Positions 47,165-57,317 are shown, numbered from the stretch's first letter. The stretch: DNA of 64,000 nucleotides from an uncultured Pseudoflavonifractor sp. (GCA_947651395.1 CANSYW010000006.1:47464-111463), one strand, 5' to 3'. The notes: generated from the letters alone by a model not told the origin. A program made the numbers and translations.

Positions 47165-48700
47165 ATGGAAAAAATTTTGATCCTGGACTTCGGCGGACAG
47201 TACAACCAGCTCATTGCACGGCGGGTTCGTGAGTGCAATGTTTACTGTGAAGTGCATCCCTATACCATTTCTATGGAGGACATTAAGGCATTTTCTCCCA
47301 TTGGCATCATTTTTACCGGCGGTCCCGGCAGTGTCTACACAGCCAACTCGCCACAGGTTGATTCCGCTGTATTTGAACTGGGTGTACCCGTATTGGGCAT
47401 TTGCTATGGCTGCCAGCTCATTGCTCATCATCTCGGCGGTCAGGTAACACCTGCTCAGGATAACTCTGCCAGAGAGTACGGAAAAACTGAAACTTATTAC
47501 GATGTGTCCAGCCCTATTTTCAACGGACTGCCGGAGAAGGGCATTTCTTGGATGAGCCACGGCGATTACATGGCTAAGGTTCCTGTCGGGTTTCAACTGA
47601 CCGCACATTCCGCAGCCTGCCCCAACGTAGCCATTGCAGATGATGAGCGCCGCTTCTACGGTGTTCAATTCCATCCGGAGGTCAATCATACCGAACACGG
47701 CACTGATATGATCCGCAATTTCCTGTATGAAGTCTGTGGTGCCTGCGGCGACTGGACCATGGCAGATTACAAGGATACGGCGATCCGTCAGATCCGAGAA
47801 AAAGTGGGCAACGGCAAAGTCCTTTTGGCACTCAGCGGCGGAGTAGACAGTTCCGTGTGCGCCGCGCTTTTGGCAGAAGCCATCGGCAGTCAGCTTACCT
47901 GTGTTTTTGTGGATCAGGGGCTAATGCGTCTGAATGAGGGCGATGAGGTTGAGCTGGCTTTTTCCAAATGGAGCATGAACTTTATCCGGGTCAATGCTGA
48001 GAGCCGATTCCTCCTGAAGCTGGCTGGTGAGGCTGAACCGGAGCGCAAGCGCAAGATCATTGGGGAAGAGTTCATCCGTGTCTTTGAGGAAGAAGCTAAA
48101 AAAATAGGTGCCGTGGACTATCTTGCCCAAGGCACCATTTATCCTGATGTGATCGAATCCGGAGCAGGCACAGCCGCCGTCATCAAGAGCCACCACAATG
48201 TTGGCGGCCTGCCTGATTATGTGGAGTTCAAAGAAATCCTTGAGCCGCTGAATATGCTGTTCAAGGACGAGGTGCGGCAGCTTGGGCGTGAACTGGGCCT
48301 TCCGGAATACCTGGTCAGCCGTCAGCCTTTCCCCGGTCCCGGCCTTGCCATCCGAATTATCGGTGACATCACAAAGGATAAAACAGACACCTTACGGTGG
48401 GCAGATCACATTTTCCGGGATGAAATCGCCAAGGCCGGACAAGACAAGCTGTTGAGCCAGTATTTCGCTGTGCTGACCAATACCCGCAGCGTGGGTGTTA
48501 TGGGCGATGGCCGGACCTATGACTACACTCTGGCTCTCCGCGCTGTTACCACCGACGATTTTATGACAGCTGACTGGGCACGTATTCCCTATGAAGTACT
48601 GGACAGGATCAGTGTCCGCATTGTTAACGAGGTGCGTAGTATTAACCGCATCGTATATGACATTACAAGTAAGCCGCCCGCTACAGTGGAGTGGGAGTAG
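47165..48700 (+). CDS. guaA: GMP synthase (glutamine-hydrolysing)
   Basis: [54 protein letters not shown]. Confidence 0.97.
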   Translation: MEKILILDFGGQYNQLIARRVRECNVYCEVHPYTISMEDIKAFSPIGIIFTGGPGSVYTANSPQVDSAVFELGVPVLGICYGCQLIAHHLGGQVTPAQDNSAREYGKTETYYDVSSPIFNGLPEKGISWMSHGDYMAKVPVGFQLTAHSAACPNVAIADDERRFYGVQFHPEVNHTEHGTDMIRNFLYEVCGACGDWTMADYKDTAIRQIREKVGNGKVLLALSGGVDSSVCAALLAEAIGSQLTCVFVDQGLMRLNEGDEVELAFSKWSMNFIRVNAESRFLLKLAGEAEPERKRKIIGEEFIRVFEEEAKKIGAVDYLAQGTIYPDVIESGAGTAAVIKSHHNVGGLPDYVEFKEILEPLNMLFKDEVRQLGRELGLPEYLVSRQPFPGPGLAIRIIGDITKDKTDTLRWADHIFRDEIAKAGQDKLLSQYFAVLTNTRSVGVMGDGRTYDYTLALRAVTTDDFMTADWARIPYEVLDRISVRIVNEVRSINRIVYDITSKPPATVEWE

Positions 48701-48792
48701 TTCTTTCTCTATATCAAAACTATTCAATAGAGTGAGTCCTTCAGGATGGGTCATCATGGGCCTATTCTCGGTTCAACAAATGAGCAGACTAT

Positions 48793-48861
48793 CAGACAAC
48801 AGCAAATATTTACGTTCATACCGATGTGAATGAGCTTCTGGCCGCAGTGGAAAACTTTTAA
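48793..48861 (+). pseudogene. Possible tyrosine-recombinase C-terminal remnant
   Basis: QTTANIYVHTDVNELLAAVENF*, resembles the QTTxxxY-H catalytic-Tyr tail of phage-type integrases; frame interrupted upstream. Confidence 0.4.
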
Positions 48862-48909
48862 TATTACCGACAAGTTGCCAGTACAAAAGGGAAATGATCA
48901 GGAAAGAAA

Positions 48910-48943
48910 AACCTCGTAGCCATTGAGGCTACGAGGTTTTTCT
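48910..48943. terminator. Bidirectional terminator after tRNA cluster
   Basis: AAACCTCGTAGCCATTGAGGCTACGAGGTTTTT. Confidence 0.85.
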
Positions 48944-48944
48944 T

Positions 48945-49020
48945 GGTGACCCGGCGGGGGCTCGAACCCCGGACAACCGGCTTAAAAGGCAGGTGCTCTA
49001 CCAACTGAGCTACCGGGTCA
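48945..49020 (-). tRNA. tRNA-Lys (TTT)
   Basis: GACCCGGTAGCTCAGTTGGTAGAGCACCTGCCTTTTAAGCCGG...CCGGGTCACCA; end +/-1. Confidence 0.93.
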
Positions 49021-49022
49021 TA

Positions 49023-49097
49023 TGGCTGGGATGGCTGGACTCGAACCAGCGATGCGGGAGTCAAAGTCCCGTGCCTTAACCGCTTGGCTACACCCCA
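49023..49097 (-). tRNA. tRNA-Gln (TTG)
   Basis: TGGGGTGTAGCCAAGCGGTTAAGGCACGGGACTTTGACTCCCG...CCA. Confidence 0.94.
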
Positions 49098-49169
49098 TTA
49101 TCGTCCGCCTGGGGCGCGGAATGAAAAAGCGAAGGGCCGAAGCCGCGGCTTCGGCCCTCACGCCATGTC

Positions 49170-49245
49170 TGGGGTGGGCGAAGGGACTCGAACCCTCGAC
49201 ACTCGGAACCACAATCCGATGCTCTACCAACTGAACTACGCCCAC
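49170..49245 (-). tRNA. tRNA-His (GTG)
   Basis: GTGGGCGTAGTTCAGTTGGTAGAGCATCGGATTGTGGTTCCGAG...CGCCCACCCCA. Confidence 0.94.
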
Positions 49246-49275
49246 CATATGAAATTGTGCGGACAACAAAAGGAA

Positions 49276-49474
<199 letters not shown>

Positions 49475-49595
49475 CATGCGCCCATCGGGGCCCCCGGGTC
49501 GCCGTCCCTCAGACGACCTGGGGAAAAGAGGGGCAGCGATACGAGCGAGCTTTCGGCATGGCCGGAAGCGAGGGATGTGGCGCTTGCCCCGACGC

Positions 49596-49669
49596 TGGAG
49601 CGGGTGATGGGAATCGAACCCACGCGACCAGCTTGGAAGGCTGGGATTCTACCATTGAACTACACCCGC
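49596..49669 (-). tRNA. tRNA-Gly (TCC)
   Basis: GCGGGTGTAGTTCAATGGTAGAATCCCAGCCTTCCAAGCTGG...CACCCGCTCCA. Confidence 0.94.
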
Positions 49670-49825
49670 ACGGGTTTGACCGACATAACGTCAGCCAAAG
49701 TATAATAGCATATCCATCCTTCTTTTGTCAATCCCCTTTTTCCATCTCTTTCTGCCCTATGACAAAAACTCCTTGGTATTGCTTGCTCCCTCCCCGGCAA
49801 AACTGGTGCGTAAGGAGGGGTTGGC

Positions 49826-50368
49826 TTGGGTATTTTGTTCTGGCAATTTTTCTTTTACAGTTTGTGCGGCTTTTTTCTGGAGGTGGCCTTCGCCCGCCTC
49901 AGCCACAATCCAAAGCAGGATCGGAAGTGCCATCTCCTGCTCCCGGTGTGCCCGGTCTACGGTGTGGGCGCTCTTGGCATCCTGATCCTGCCCCAGGCCA
50001 TCCGGCGCAGCCCCCTGCTCCTGTTTTTTGCCGGGGCGGCGGTGTGCACTCTGGCGGAGTGGAGCCTCTCCCTGTTCTATGAGTACGCCGCCGGGACGGT
50101 CTTCTGGGACTACCGGGCCCTCCCCTTCAATCTGAAGGGGAGAGTGTGCCTGCTGTTCAGTCTGTTCTGGGGGCTTTTGGCCCTTCCCCTGACTTACTTT
50201 CTGGCGCCTCTGGTATCCCAATGGGCCGCCGCCATTCCGGCGGCGGTGACCATCCCGGCGGCCCTCTTCTATCTGGGGGACGCCGCCACCTCGCTCTTCC
50301 TTCTGCGCCGGGGCGGCACAGAGTCACTGCGGTGGTATGCCCGGCTTAAACCTTTCGCAGCTCGTTGA
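49826..50368 (+). CDS. Putative ABC-transporter-type membrane protein (CmpB-like)
   Basis: MGILFWQFFFYSLCGFFLEVAFARLSHNP...CPVYGVGA...AGTVFWDYRALPFNLKGRVCL. Confidence 0.8.
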   Translation: MGILFWQFFFYSLCGFFLEVAFARLSHNPKQDRKCHLLLPVCPVYGVGALGILILPQAIRRSPLLLFFAGAAVCTLAEWSLSLFYEYAAGTVFWDYRALPFNLKGRVCLLFSLFWGLLALPLTYFLAPLVSQWAAAIPAAVTIPAALFYLGDAATSLFLLRRGGTESLRWYARLKPFAAR

Positions 50369-50558
50369 GCGTGTCCTCTACGGTCTTTTTGGGGATGTAC
50401 CCGCCGGCAAAGGCGATGAGCTGCTCCAGCGTCACCGTCCGGGCCGCGCCCAGCATGGGATGCCGCATCACCATGGGAAATTTCTTCTGAAAGACCGCCT
50501 TGGCAGGGGCGTAGTCCAGCAGCTCCCCCACTGTGATCTTGTTGTTTCTGAGATTCAT
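50346..50558 (-). CDS. Small conserved-looking protein, 70 aa, unknown
   Basis: MNLRNNKITVGELLDYAPAKAVFQKKFPMVMRHPMLGAARTVTLEQLIAFAGGYIPKKTVEDTLNELRKV; GGAGGTGAG RBS. Confidence 0.7.
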   Translation of the reverse strand: MNLRNNKITVGELLDYAPAKAVFQKKFPMVMRHPMLGAARTVTLEQLIAFAGGYIPKKTVEDTLNELRKV

Positions 50559-50672
50559 TGTCTCACCTCCCACCCATCCTATGCCGGCACGTATGGATTT
50601 TGACTTGCCACTTTCGGCCAAACCGGATATAATAGTCCCATTCTATTTTGTCTGATCCGGGAGGTCTCCGCC

Positions 50673-51197
50673 ATGCTCCATCCATTCCGCAGCGCCTTTC
50701 CCCAGCTCTCCCCCGACGTCCGCCTGGCGGACAACACCACCCTGATCGGTGAGGTGGAGGTGGAGGCGGACGCCAACATCTGGTTCGGAGCGGTGCTCCG
50801 GGCCGACCACCACCCCATCCGTGTGGGCCGCGGGAGCAACATTCAGGACAACTGCGTCCTCCACGCCGGAGAGGGTGGGCCCATCCTTCTAAAGGAAAAT
50901 GTGACAATAGGCCACGCCGCCATCCTCCACTCCTGCACGGTCAAGGAGAGCTGCGTCATCGGCATGGGCGCCATCCTTCTGGACGGCTGCGTCATCGGCG
51001 CCGGCTCTCTGGTGGCGGCCGGATCACTGGTGACCAAGGACACCCTCATTCCCCCCGCCTCCCTTGTCATGGGCCGTCCCGCCAAGGTGGCGCGTCCCCT
51101 CACCCGGGAAGAGGTGGCCGGGAACCTTCAGTCCGCCCAGGATTACCGGGAGCTTGCCCGGCAGGAGCTTCCCCCCGCTCCGGAGGCCACGAAATGA
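50673..51197 (+). CDS. Gamma-carbonic anhydrase-like (left-handed beta-helix) protein
   Basis: NIWFGAVLRADHHPIRVGRGSNIQDNCVLHAGEG; VTIGHAAILHSCTVKESCVIGMGAILLDGCVIG. Confidence 0.92.
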   Translation: MLHPFRSAFPQLSPDVRLADNTTLIGEVEVEADANIWFGAVLRADHHPIRVGRGSNIQDNCVLHAGEGGPILLKENVTIGHAAILHSCTVKESCVIGMGAILLDGCVIGAGSLVAAGSLVTKDTLIPPASLVMGRPAKVARPLTREEVAGNLQSAQDYRELARQELPPAPEATK

Positions 51198-52027
51198 GCG
51201 GCGGCGCCAAGGGCAGGCGCAGAGAGCAGTGGCGCTCCCTGCCCCGGGAGAAAAAGATCCTGGCCACGGTCTACACCATCCTGCGTTACTCCGTCATTCT
51301 GGTCCTCATCGCCCAGTTTTTCAACGGGGACTTTGAAAGCGTCTTTCTGTGCGTACTTACCCTCATTTTGTTCCTCATTCCCAACTTCATTGAGCAGCGG
51401 CTCCATATCGACGTGCCGGACACCCTGGAGGTCATCATACTCCTGTTCATCTACGCCGCCGAGATCCTGGGCGAGATCCGCTCGTTCTACACCATTTTCC
51501 CCTACTGGGACACCGTGCTCCACACCCTCAACGGCTTTCTGTGCGCCGCCATCGGCTTCTCCCTGGTGGACATCCTCAACCGCAACTCCAAGCTGACCTC
51601 CTTCTCCCTGTCTCCCGCCTATATGGCGGTGGTGGCCTTCTGCTTTTCCATGACGGTGGGGGTACTGTGGGAGTTTTTCGAGTGCGCCATGGATCATTTC
51701 TTTTTTCTGGACATGCAGAAGGACACGGTGGTAAACACCGTCTCCTCCGTGATGCTGGATCCCGACGGACTCAACCGGCGGGTGATCATCCGGGACATTG
51801 CCGACGTGATCGTCGTCCACTCCGACGGCGCTCAGCAGGCCCTGGGGCTGGGCGGTTATCTGGACATCGGACTGCTGGACACCATGAAGGATCTCTTTGT
51901 CAACTTCATCGGCGCCGTGGTCTTCTCCGTCATCGGCTACGTCTATGTCAAAGAGCGCGGCAAGGGCCGCTTTGCCCGCCGCTTCATCCCCCGGGTCATG
52001 GAAACATCGGATCCTGACGCCCCCTGA
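51194..52027 (+). CDS. Multi-TM membrane protein (DUF2238/YjdF-like)
   Basis: PYWDTVLHTLNGFLCAAIGFSLVDILNRN; VGVLWEFFECAMD. Confidence 0.6.
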   Translation: MSGGAKGRRREQWRSLPREKKILATVYTILRYSVILVLIAQFFNGDFESVFLCVLTLILFLIPNFIEQRLHIDVPDTLEVIILLFIYAAEILGEIRSFYTIFPYWDTVLHTLNGFLCAAIGFSLVDILNRNSKLTSFSLSPAYMAVVAFCFSMTVGVLWEFFECAMDHFFFLDMQKDTVVNTVSSVMLDPDGLNRRVIIRDIADVIVVHSDGAQQALGLGGYLDIGLLDTMKDLFVNFIGAVVFSVIGYVYVKERGKGRFARRFIPRVMETSDPDAP

Positions 52028-52104
52028 ACGGGTATATCTCTCCCCTTCCCGGCCATACTAATCCCGTCCCCAATATTGGGCCGAATGAAAGGGAGGAATC
52101 ATCC

Positions 52105-52299
52105 ATGCAGAACACCAACGGCAATCCCAGCATCAAATGTTCCGTCAATTCCTGCGCCTACCACGCCGGCGCTACCGGCATGTGCACCCTCCAGGCCATC
52201 CAGGTGGGCTGTACCTGCAAGGACGTCAGCAAATGCGAGGCCACCGAGTGCGCCTCCTTCCAGCTGGGCGACCACGGCACCAGCTGCGGCTGCAAGTAA
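52105..52299 (+). CDS. DUF1540 domain protein
   Basis: IKCSVNSCAYHAGATGMCTLQAIQVGCTCKDVSKCEATECASF. Confidence 0.88.
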   Translation: MQNTNGNPSIKCSVNSCAYHAGATGMCTLQAIQVGCTCKDVSKCEATECASFQLGDHGTSCGCK

Positions 52300-52346
52300 A
52301 GACGGGCCCCCTCCCAGGAGGGGGTTTACATAAAAGGAGAACTCTC

Positions 52347-52604
52347 ATGTCCTACTGGCTATACATCCTCCGTTGCGGAGACAATACCCTCTATACCGGC
52401 ATCGCCGCCGACGTGGACAAACGTCTGGAGCTTCACCGGAGCGGAAAAGGGGCAAAATACACCAGAGGCCGGAGCCCTCTCACAGTGGTCTACCGGGAGG
52501 AGCTCCCTGACAAGTCTGCCGCTCTCCGCCGGGAATTGGCGGTCAAAAAGCTCACCCGGGAGGAAAAGCTGGCTCTGATCCATGGGGGCAGTCAGTTTAC
52601 ATAA
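52347..52604 (+). CDS. GIY-YIG nuclease family protein
   Basis: MSYWLYILRCGDNTLYTGIAADVDKRLELHRSGKGAKYTRGRSPL. Confidence 0.95.
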   Translation: MSYWLYILRCGDNTLYTGIAADVDKRLELHRSGKGAKYTRGRSPLTVVYREELPDKSAALRRELAVKKLTREEKLALIHGGSQFT

Positions 52605-52619
52605 CATAAGCACAGTGTA

Positions 52620-52663
52620 CAAAAAAACGCCGGAGGGGCTCTGCCCTCCGGCGGCTCTTTTTT
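52620..52663. terminator. Bidirectional terminator
   Basis: AAAAAAACGCCGGAGGGGCTCTGCCCTCCGGCGGCTCTTTTTT. Confidence 0.8.
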
Positions 52664-53216
52664 ATGGGTAGACCCGCTCCCGCCGCTCCTGAAGGGCTCT
52701 GCTGATCTTCCAGGCCAGCGTCCCGCACAGAATGCCCATCAGGGCCCCGCAGAGCACATCGCTGGGAAAGTGAACGCCCACATAGAGCCGGGACAGTCCC
52801 ATCACCGCCGCCAGCGCAAGGGCGGCGATCCCCTGCCGCCTGGGCATCGTATGGAAGAAAGCGGTAGCGGCGGCAAAGGCGGCGCTGGTGTGCCCCGAGG
52901 GAAAAGAGTTGGGATCCCTCTCCGTCACCAAGGGAATAAGACCCTCTATGATGAGCCAGGGCCGGGTACGTGCCACGATATTCTTGATGAGCACATTGGT
53001 AAACAGCAGACTGAATACCAGCGCCAGCAATCCGGTGAGCCCCGCCCGCCTGGTCCTGGGGATGACCAGCAGTCCGATACACAGGGCGATCCACAGCAGG
53101 CCGTGATCTCCCAGCTTGGTGTAAAAGGACAGGATGGGATCGGTGATCCCATTGCGGAGAAACGCCTGCACCCACAGCAGAAACTGACCCTCGATCTGTC
53201 CCAGCGCGTCCATCAT
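52662..53216 (-). CDS. PAP2-family phosphatase
   Basis: ARTRPW; SFPSGHTSAAFAAATAF; YVGVHFPSDVLCG. Confidence 0.92.
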   Translation of the reverse strand: MMDALGQIEGQFLLWVQAFLRNGITDPILSFYTKLGDHGLLWIALCIGLLVIPRTRRAGLTGLLALVFSLLFTNVLIKNIVARTRPWLIIEGLIPLVTERDPNSFPSGHTSAAFAAATAFFHTMPRRQGIAALALAAVMGLSRLYVGVHFPSDVLCGALMGILCGTLAWKISRALQERRERVYP

Positions 53217-53278
53217 GATCCTTTCCTCCTATCAAAAAAACGGGGCGGAGCTCACGCCCCGCCCCGGCTCTTTTCCGC

Positions 53279-53818
53279 TCAGTAGCCCGCTCCGGTGCCG
53301 CCCTCCCACGTGCAGGTGAGGATGGTGCCATAGGGCAACTCAAAGTGGGTGGTCTTGATGATATGGCTCTTGCCCGCCCGGATCTCCTGAGTACCCAGCT
53401 CGGTTTTGATGTTGCTGGCGACATAGGCCTGGGCCTCAAAGACCAGATCCACCTTTCCGGCCTGGCCCAGAGTCAGGGTGGTGTTGCCGCTGATGGTGGA
53501 CAGCGTGGCCGTCTCCGGCCGGGGGGTTGCGGTCACACCGGTGATATATCCGGGCAGCAGCTCACCGTTGGCCATGAACTGATCCCCCGGCGCCCCCGCC
53601 GCCTGGGCGGCCGCGATATAGCCCTTGATGCTCTCATAGACCTCTTCGTCAATGTTCTCCGCCTTCATGGTGAAGGTGATATTGGTGCCCACATCCACCC
53701 GGGCGGGGCCCAGGCGCCCCGTCATCTTCAGGGCCACCGCCACAGCGGCCACGATGACGACCAGAATGACCAGCAGGTCGATGATATTGATCTTTCCGAA
53801 TACTTTTCCGTTTTTCAT
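53279..53818 (-). CDS. DUF4330-like membrane-anchored protein
   Basis: MKNGKVFGKINIIDLLVILVVIVAAVAVALKM. Confidence 0.7.
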   Translation of the reverse strand: MKNGKVFGKINIIDLLVILVVIVAAVAVALKMTGRLGPARVDVGTNITFTMKAENIDEEVYESIKGYIAAAQAAGAPGDQFMANGELLPGYITGVTATPRPETATLSTISGNTTLTLGQAGKVDLVFEAQAYVASNIKTELGTQEIRAGKSHIIKTTHFELPYGTILTCTWEGGTGAGY

Positions 53819-53994
53819 GCTCTTCTCCTTATACCGACGGCAAAAAAATCCCCGTCGATTTCTGTTTCCTATGTGTGGTATTTGTGGTACAATAGTCTTT
53901 GGGACATGACGGATCCCACTCCGCTGTCCCGCTACTGTTTTTGTATTTTACCACATTCCCCCTGTGGTCTCAAGTCTTTTTTGGGAGGAAGAGC

Positions 53995-56235
53995 ATGAAA
54001 GTTATCCACCTCATCTCCGGCGGTGACTCCGGCGGCGCCAAGACCCACGTCCATATGCTGCTGCAAAACCTTTCCCGGACCGTTGATGTGACCATGGTCT
54101 GCTTTATGGACGGCCCCTTCGCCCAGGAGGCCCGGGAACTGGGCATCAAGACCGTCATCTTTCCCGGCCGGAATATCTTCCGGGTCTACCGCCAACTCAA
54201 GCGCTACATTCTGGACGGCGGCTATGAACTCATCCACTGCCACGGCGCCCGGGGCAACATGATGGGCGCCCTGCTGCGCCCCTCCACCGGCCTTCCCGTG
54301 GTCTCCACCGTCCACTCCGACTACCGGCTGGACTATCTGGGCCGGCCCATGGCCCGATTTACCTACGGAGCGGTCAACACCGTAGCCCTGCGCTGTTTGA
54401 ACTACCGCATCGGCGTCTCCGACGCCATGACCGATCTGCTCATCTCCCGGGGCTTTGATCCCGACAAGCTCTTCACCATCTATAACGGCATTGACTACAC
54501 CCCCCACACCCCGTCCATGACCCGCTCGGAATATCTCAACAGTCTGGGCCTGGACTGGCCGGAGGACGCGGTGGTGGTAGGGATCGCCGCCCGGCTCAAC
54601 CCCGTCAAGGACATCCCCACCCTGGTGCGGGGCTTTGCCATCGCCCACCAGGTCTGCCCCCAACTGCGGCTGCTCATCGCCGGCGACGGGGAGCAGATGG
54701 AGCTCCTTAAAAGGCTCCGCGCCGACCTGGGCGTCAGCAAAGAGGTCTGTCTTGCCGGCTGGGTCAACGACACCGACAGCTTCTATAACGCCCTGGATGT
54801 GAATACCCTCACCTCCCTCTCCGAGACCTTCCCCTACTCCATCACCGAGGGGGCCCGGGCCTCCCTGCCCATCGTGGCCAGCCGGGTGGGCGGCATCCCC
54901 TATCTCATCGACCACGGCGTCAACGGCTTTCTCTTTGAGCCCGGGGACGTGGAGACCCTGGCCCGGCATCTGACCGCCCTGGCACAGGACAAAACCCTCC
55001 GGGAGCACATGGGCGCGCGGCTCTACGAGAAGGGCCGCACCCAGTTCTCCCTGGAGAGCACCCTGGAGCGCCAGCTGGAGATCTACCGCACCATTCTGCG
55101 CCGTAAGGCCAGAAAGGCCGGCCGCCGGGACGGCGCCCTGGTCTGCGGCGCTTACGGCCGGGGCAACGCCGGGGACGACGCCATTCTGGAGGCCATTGTC
55201 CGGGAACTGCGTCAGCTGGATCCCGACCTGCCTGTCTGGGTCCTCTCCCGCAAGCCCCGGGACACCCGGCAGGCCTATCGTGTCAACTCCATCTACACCT
55301 TCAACGTTCCCCGGTTCCTTCTGCGGATGGAAAAGACCAAGCTCTACATCAACGGCGGCGGCTCTCTCATGCAGGACGCCACAAGCCGCCGCAGCCTGTG
55401 GTTTTATCTTTTCACCATTGCGGCGGCCAAGCTGCTGGGCAACCGGGTGATGATGTACGGCTGCGGCATCGGGCCCATCCAGTACCCCTCCAACCGAAAG
55501 CTTTGCGCCCGGATCCTCCAAAAGCGGGTGGACATGATCACCCTTCGGGACACCCACTCCAAAGCCGAGCTGGAGTCTATGTCCGTCACCGCGCCGGAGA
55601 TCGTCCTGTCCGCCGACCCCACCGTTATCCTCCCCGCCGCCGAGGCGGCTACCGTGGACGGCATTCTGGAGGGCCTGGGTCTGGATCCGGCGGGGCGGTA
55701 CATCGGCTTCACCCTCCGCCCCTGGCCCGGCTTCGAGGGCAGGGTGGAGCTTCTGGCAAAGGCCGCCGACTACGCCTATGAGACCTACGGCCTCACCCCC
55801 CTGTTCCTCCCCATCGAGAGCCGCCTGGACGTGGGCGCCGCCCAGCAGGTGGTCAGACATATGAAGGCCCCCCACTACCTGCTCAACGACACCGGCTCCT
55901 CCGCCCATGTGATCGGTCTCTTTGCCCGGATGCAGGTGGTGGTATCCATGCGCCTTCACGCCCTGGTCTTCGCCGCCGGACAGGGCGTCCCTCTGGTAGG
56001 CGTGGTGTACGACCCCAAGATCAGCTCCTTTCTGGACTACATCGGTCAGGATCTCTATACCGATCTGAACACTCTCACCCTGGAGGGTCTGACCGCCCAC
56101 ATCGACGCCGCAGTCTCCCGGATCGGCGACAACGCCTTCCTCTCCCAGGGAGTGGAGCGGCTGCGCTCTGTGGAACACCGCAACCAGGCAGCCGCCGGGC
56201 AGCTCCTGGGCATAGAAAGGGGGGATCGGACTTGA
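53995..56235 (+). CDS. Bifunctional GT4 glycosyltransferase / CsaB-like polysaccharide pyruvyl transferase
   Basis: N-terminal GT-B domains (HLISGGDSGGAKTHV; GEQMELLKRLRADLGV; SLSETFPYSITEGARASLPIVASRVGGIPYLI) then CGAYGRGNAGDDAILEAIVREL...GGGSLMQDATSRRS...YGCGIGPI...MRLHALVFAAGQGVPLVGVVYDPK. Confidence 0.9.
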   Translation: MKVIHLISGGDSGGAKTHVHMLLQNLSRTVDVTMVCFMDGPFAQEARELGIKTVIFPGRNIFRVYRQLKRYILDGGYELIHCHGARGNMMGALLRPSTGLPVVSTVHSDYRLDYLGRPMARFTYGAVNTVALRCLNYRIGVSDAMTDLLISRGFDPDKLFTIYNGIDYTPHTPSMTRSEYLNSLGLDWPEDAVVVGIAARLNPVKDIPTLVRGFAIAHQVCPQLRLLIAGDGEQMELLKRLRADLGVSKEVCLAGWVNDTDSFYNALDVNTLTSLSETFPYSITEGARASLPIVASRVGGIPYLIDHGVNGFLFEPGDVETLARHLTALAQDKTLREHMGARLYEKGRTQFSLESTLERQLEIYRTILRRKARKAGRRDGALVCGAYGRGNAGDDAILEAIVRELRQLDPDLPVWVLSRKPRDTRQAYRVNSIYTFNVPRFLLRMEKTKLYINGGGSLMQDATSRRSLWFYLFTIAAAKLLGNRVMMYGCGIGPIQYPSNRKLCARILQKRVDMITLRDTHSKAELESMSVTAPEIVLSADPTVILPAAEAATVDGILEGLGLDPAGRYIGFTLRPWPGFEGRVELLAKAADYAYETYGLTPLFLPIESRLDVGAAQQVVRHMKAPHYLLNDTGSSAHVIGLFARMQVVVSMRLHALVFAAGQGVPLVGVVYDPKISSFLDYIGQDLYTDLNTLTLEGLTAHIDAAVSRIGDNAFLSQGVERLRSVEHRNQAAAGQLLGIERGDRT

Positions 56236-57317
56236 GGCAGATCGTTTGTCTGGCCGGAGAGAACTGGCAGAACGTCCCCACCCGCACCCAGCAGCTCATG
56301 CTCCGTATGAAGGACGCCCAGATCCTGTTTTTTGAGCCCTCTCCCCCCAAAGGCTCCCGCCACGACCGGGGAAGCCGCAGGGTGCGGCCCAATCTGATCG
56401 TGTGTACCCTCCCCCCCGCCCTCACCGCAGAGCCCTCCAACAGCTTTTTTTACCGCTGGTCTCAGCGCCGCTGTGTCCGGTACCTTCAGGCCGTCCTGGA
56501 CAAGCACCACTTCCGGGACCCCGTGCTCTGGTGCGCCACCCCGGAGGGGGCCCAGTACCTGGAGGACGTCGCCTACCGCGGTCTGGTCTATGACTGTTAT
56601 CAGGACTGGCCCGCCTGTCCCGATCCCTGGGAGAACGACCTCACCGCCGCCGCCGACGTGGTCTTCGCCGCCTCCCCCGACCTGATGGGCCGCCGGATGC
56701 TCCACAATCCCAACGTGGCCCTTCTTCCCTTCGGCTGCAGCTATTCCATGTTCGCCAAAGAGGGTCTTCCCCGTCCCCCCGCCCTGGCCCGGCTCCGGGG
56801 CCCCATTCTGGGCTTTGTGGGCACCCTTTGGCCCGACCTGGATCTGACCCCTCTTCTCTACCTGGCCCAGGCCCGTCCCGACTGTGACATTGTCCTGGTG
56901 GGCCCGGACAGGGGCTGCGTCATGCTCCCCGAGCTGGAGGCCTATCCCAACGTCCACCTTTTGGGCGCCGTAGAGTCGGTGGATCTGCCCGACTATGTCG
57001 CCTCCTTCCAGGTCTGCCTCTATCTGCTGCGCCGCAGTGAGCTGCAAAAGGACATTATCCACTCCCGACTCTTCGACTGCCTCTCCTCCGGCAGACCTAT
57101 CGTGGCCATGCTCCGCCCTGACCAGGTGGAGCACTTCCCCGACGTGATCTACGGCGCCCACTCCCCGGGAGAGTTTGTCCAGCTGTGCTCCACCGCCCTG
57201 GCGGAACGGGGAAGCTGGATCCGGGAGCGCCGCCGGGAATACGGTCGGGCCGCCGCCTGGAGCGAGCGCGCCAACGAGGTCAACCGCATTTTGGAGAGCA
57301 TCGGTCTATTTACATAA
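56232..57317 (+). CDS. Glycosyltransferase (GT1/GT4-like)
   Basis: MRQIVCLAGENWQNVPTRTQQLMLRM...LRGPILGFVGTLWPDLDL; translationally coupled to GT4-CsaB. Confidence 0.8.
   Translation: MRQIVCLAGENWQNVPTRTQQLMLRMKDAQILFFEPSPPKGSRHDRGSRRVRPNLIVCTLPPALTAEPSNSFFYRWSQRRCVRYLQAVLDKHHFRDPVLWCATPEGAQYLEDVAYRGLVYDCYQDWPACPDPWENDLTAAADVVFAASPDLMGRRMLHNPNVALLPFGCSYSMFAKEGLPRPPALARLRGPILGFVGTLWPDLDLTPLLYLAQARPDCDIVLVGPDRGCVMLPELEAYPNVHLLGAVESVDLPDYVASFQVCLYLLRRSELQKDIIHSRLFDCLSSGRPIVAMLRPDQVEHFPDVIYGAHSPGEFVQLCSTALAERGSWIRERRREYGRAAAWSERANEVNRILESIGLFT

Noticed and set aside
53932-56178. 748-aa minus-strand ORF
   Set aside because: Antisense of the GT4-CsaB fusion, no recognisable domain, no RBS.
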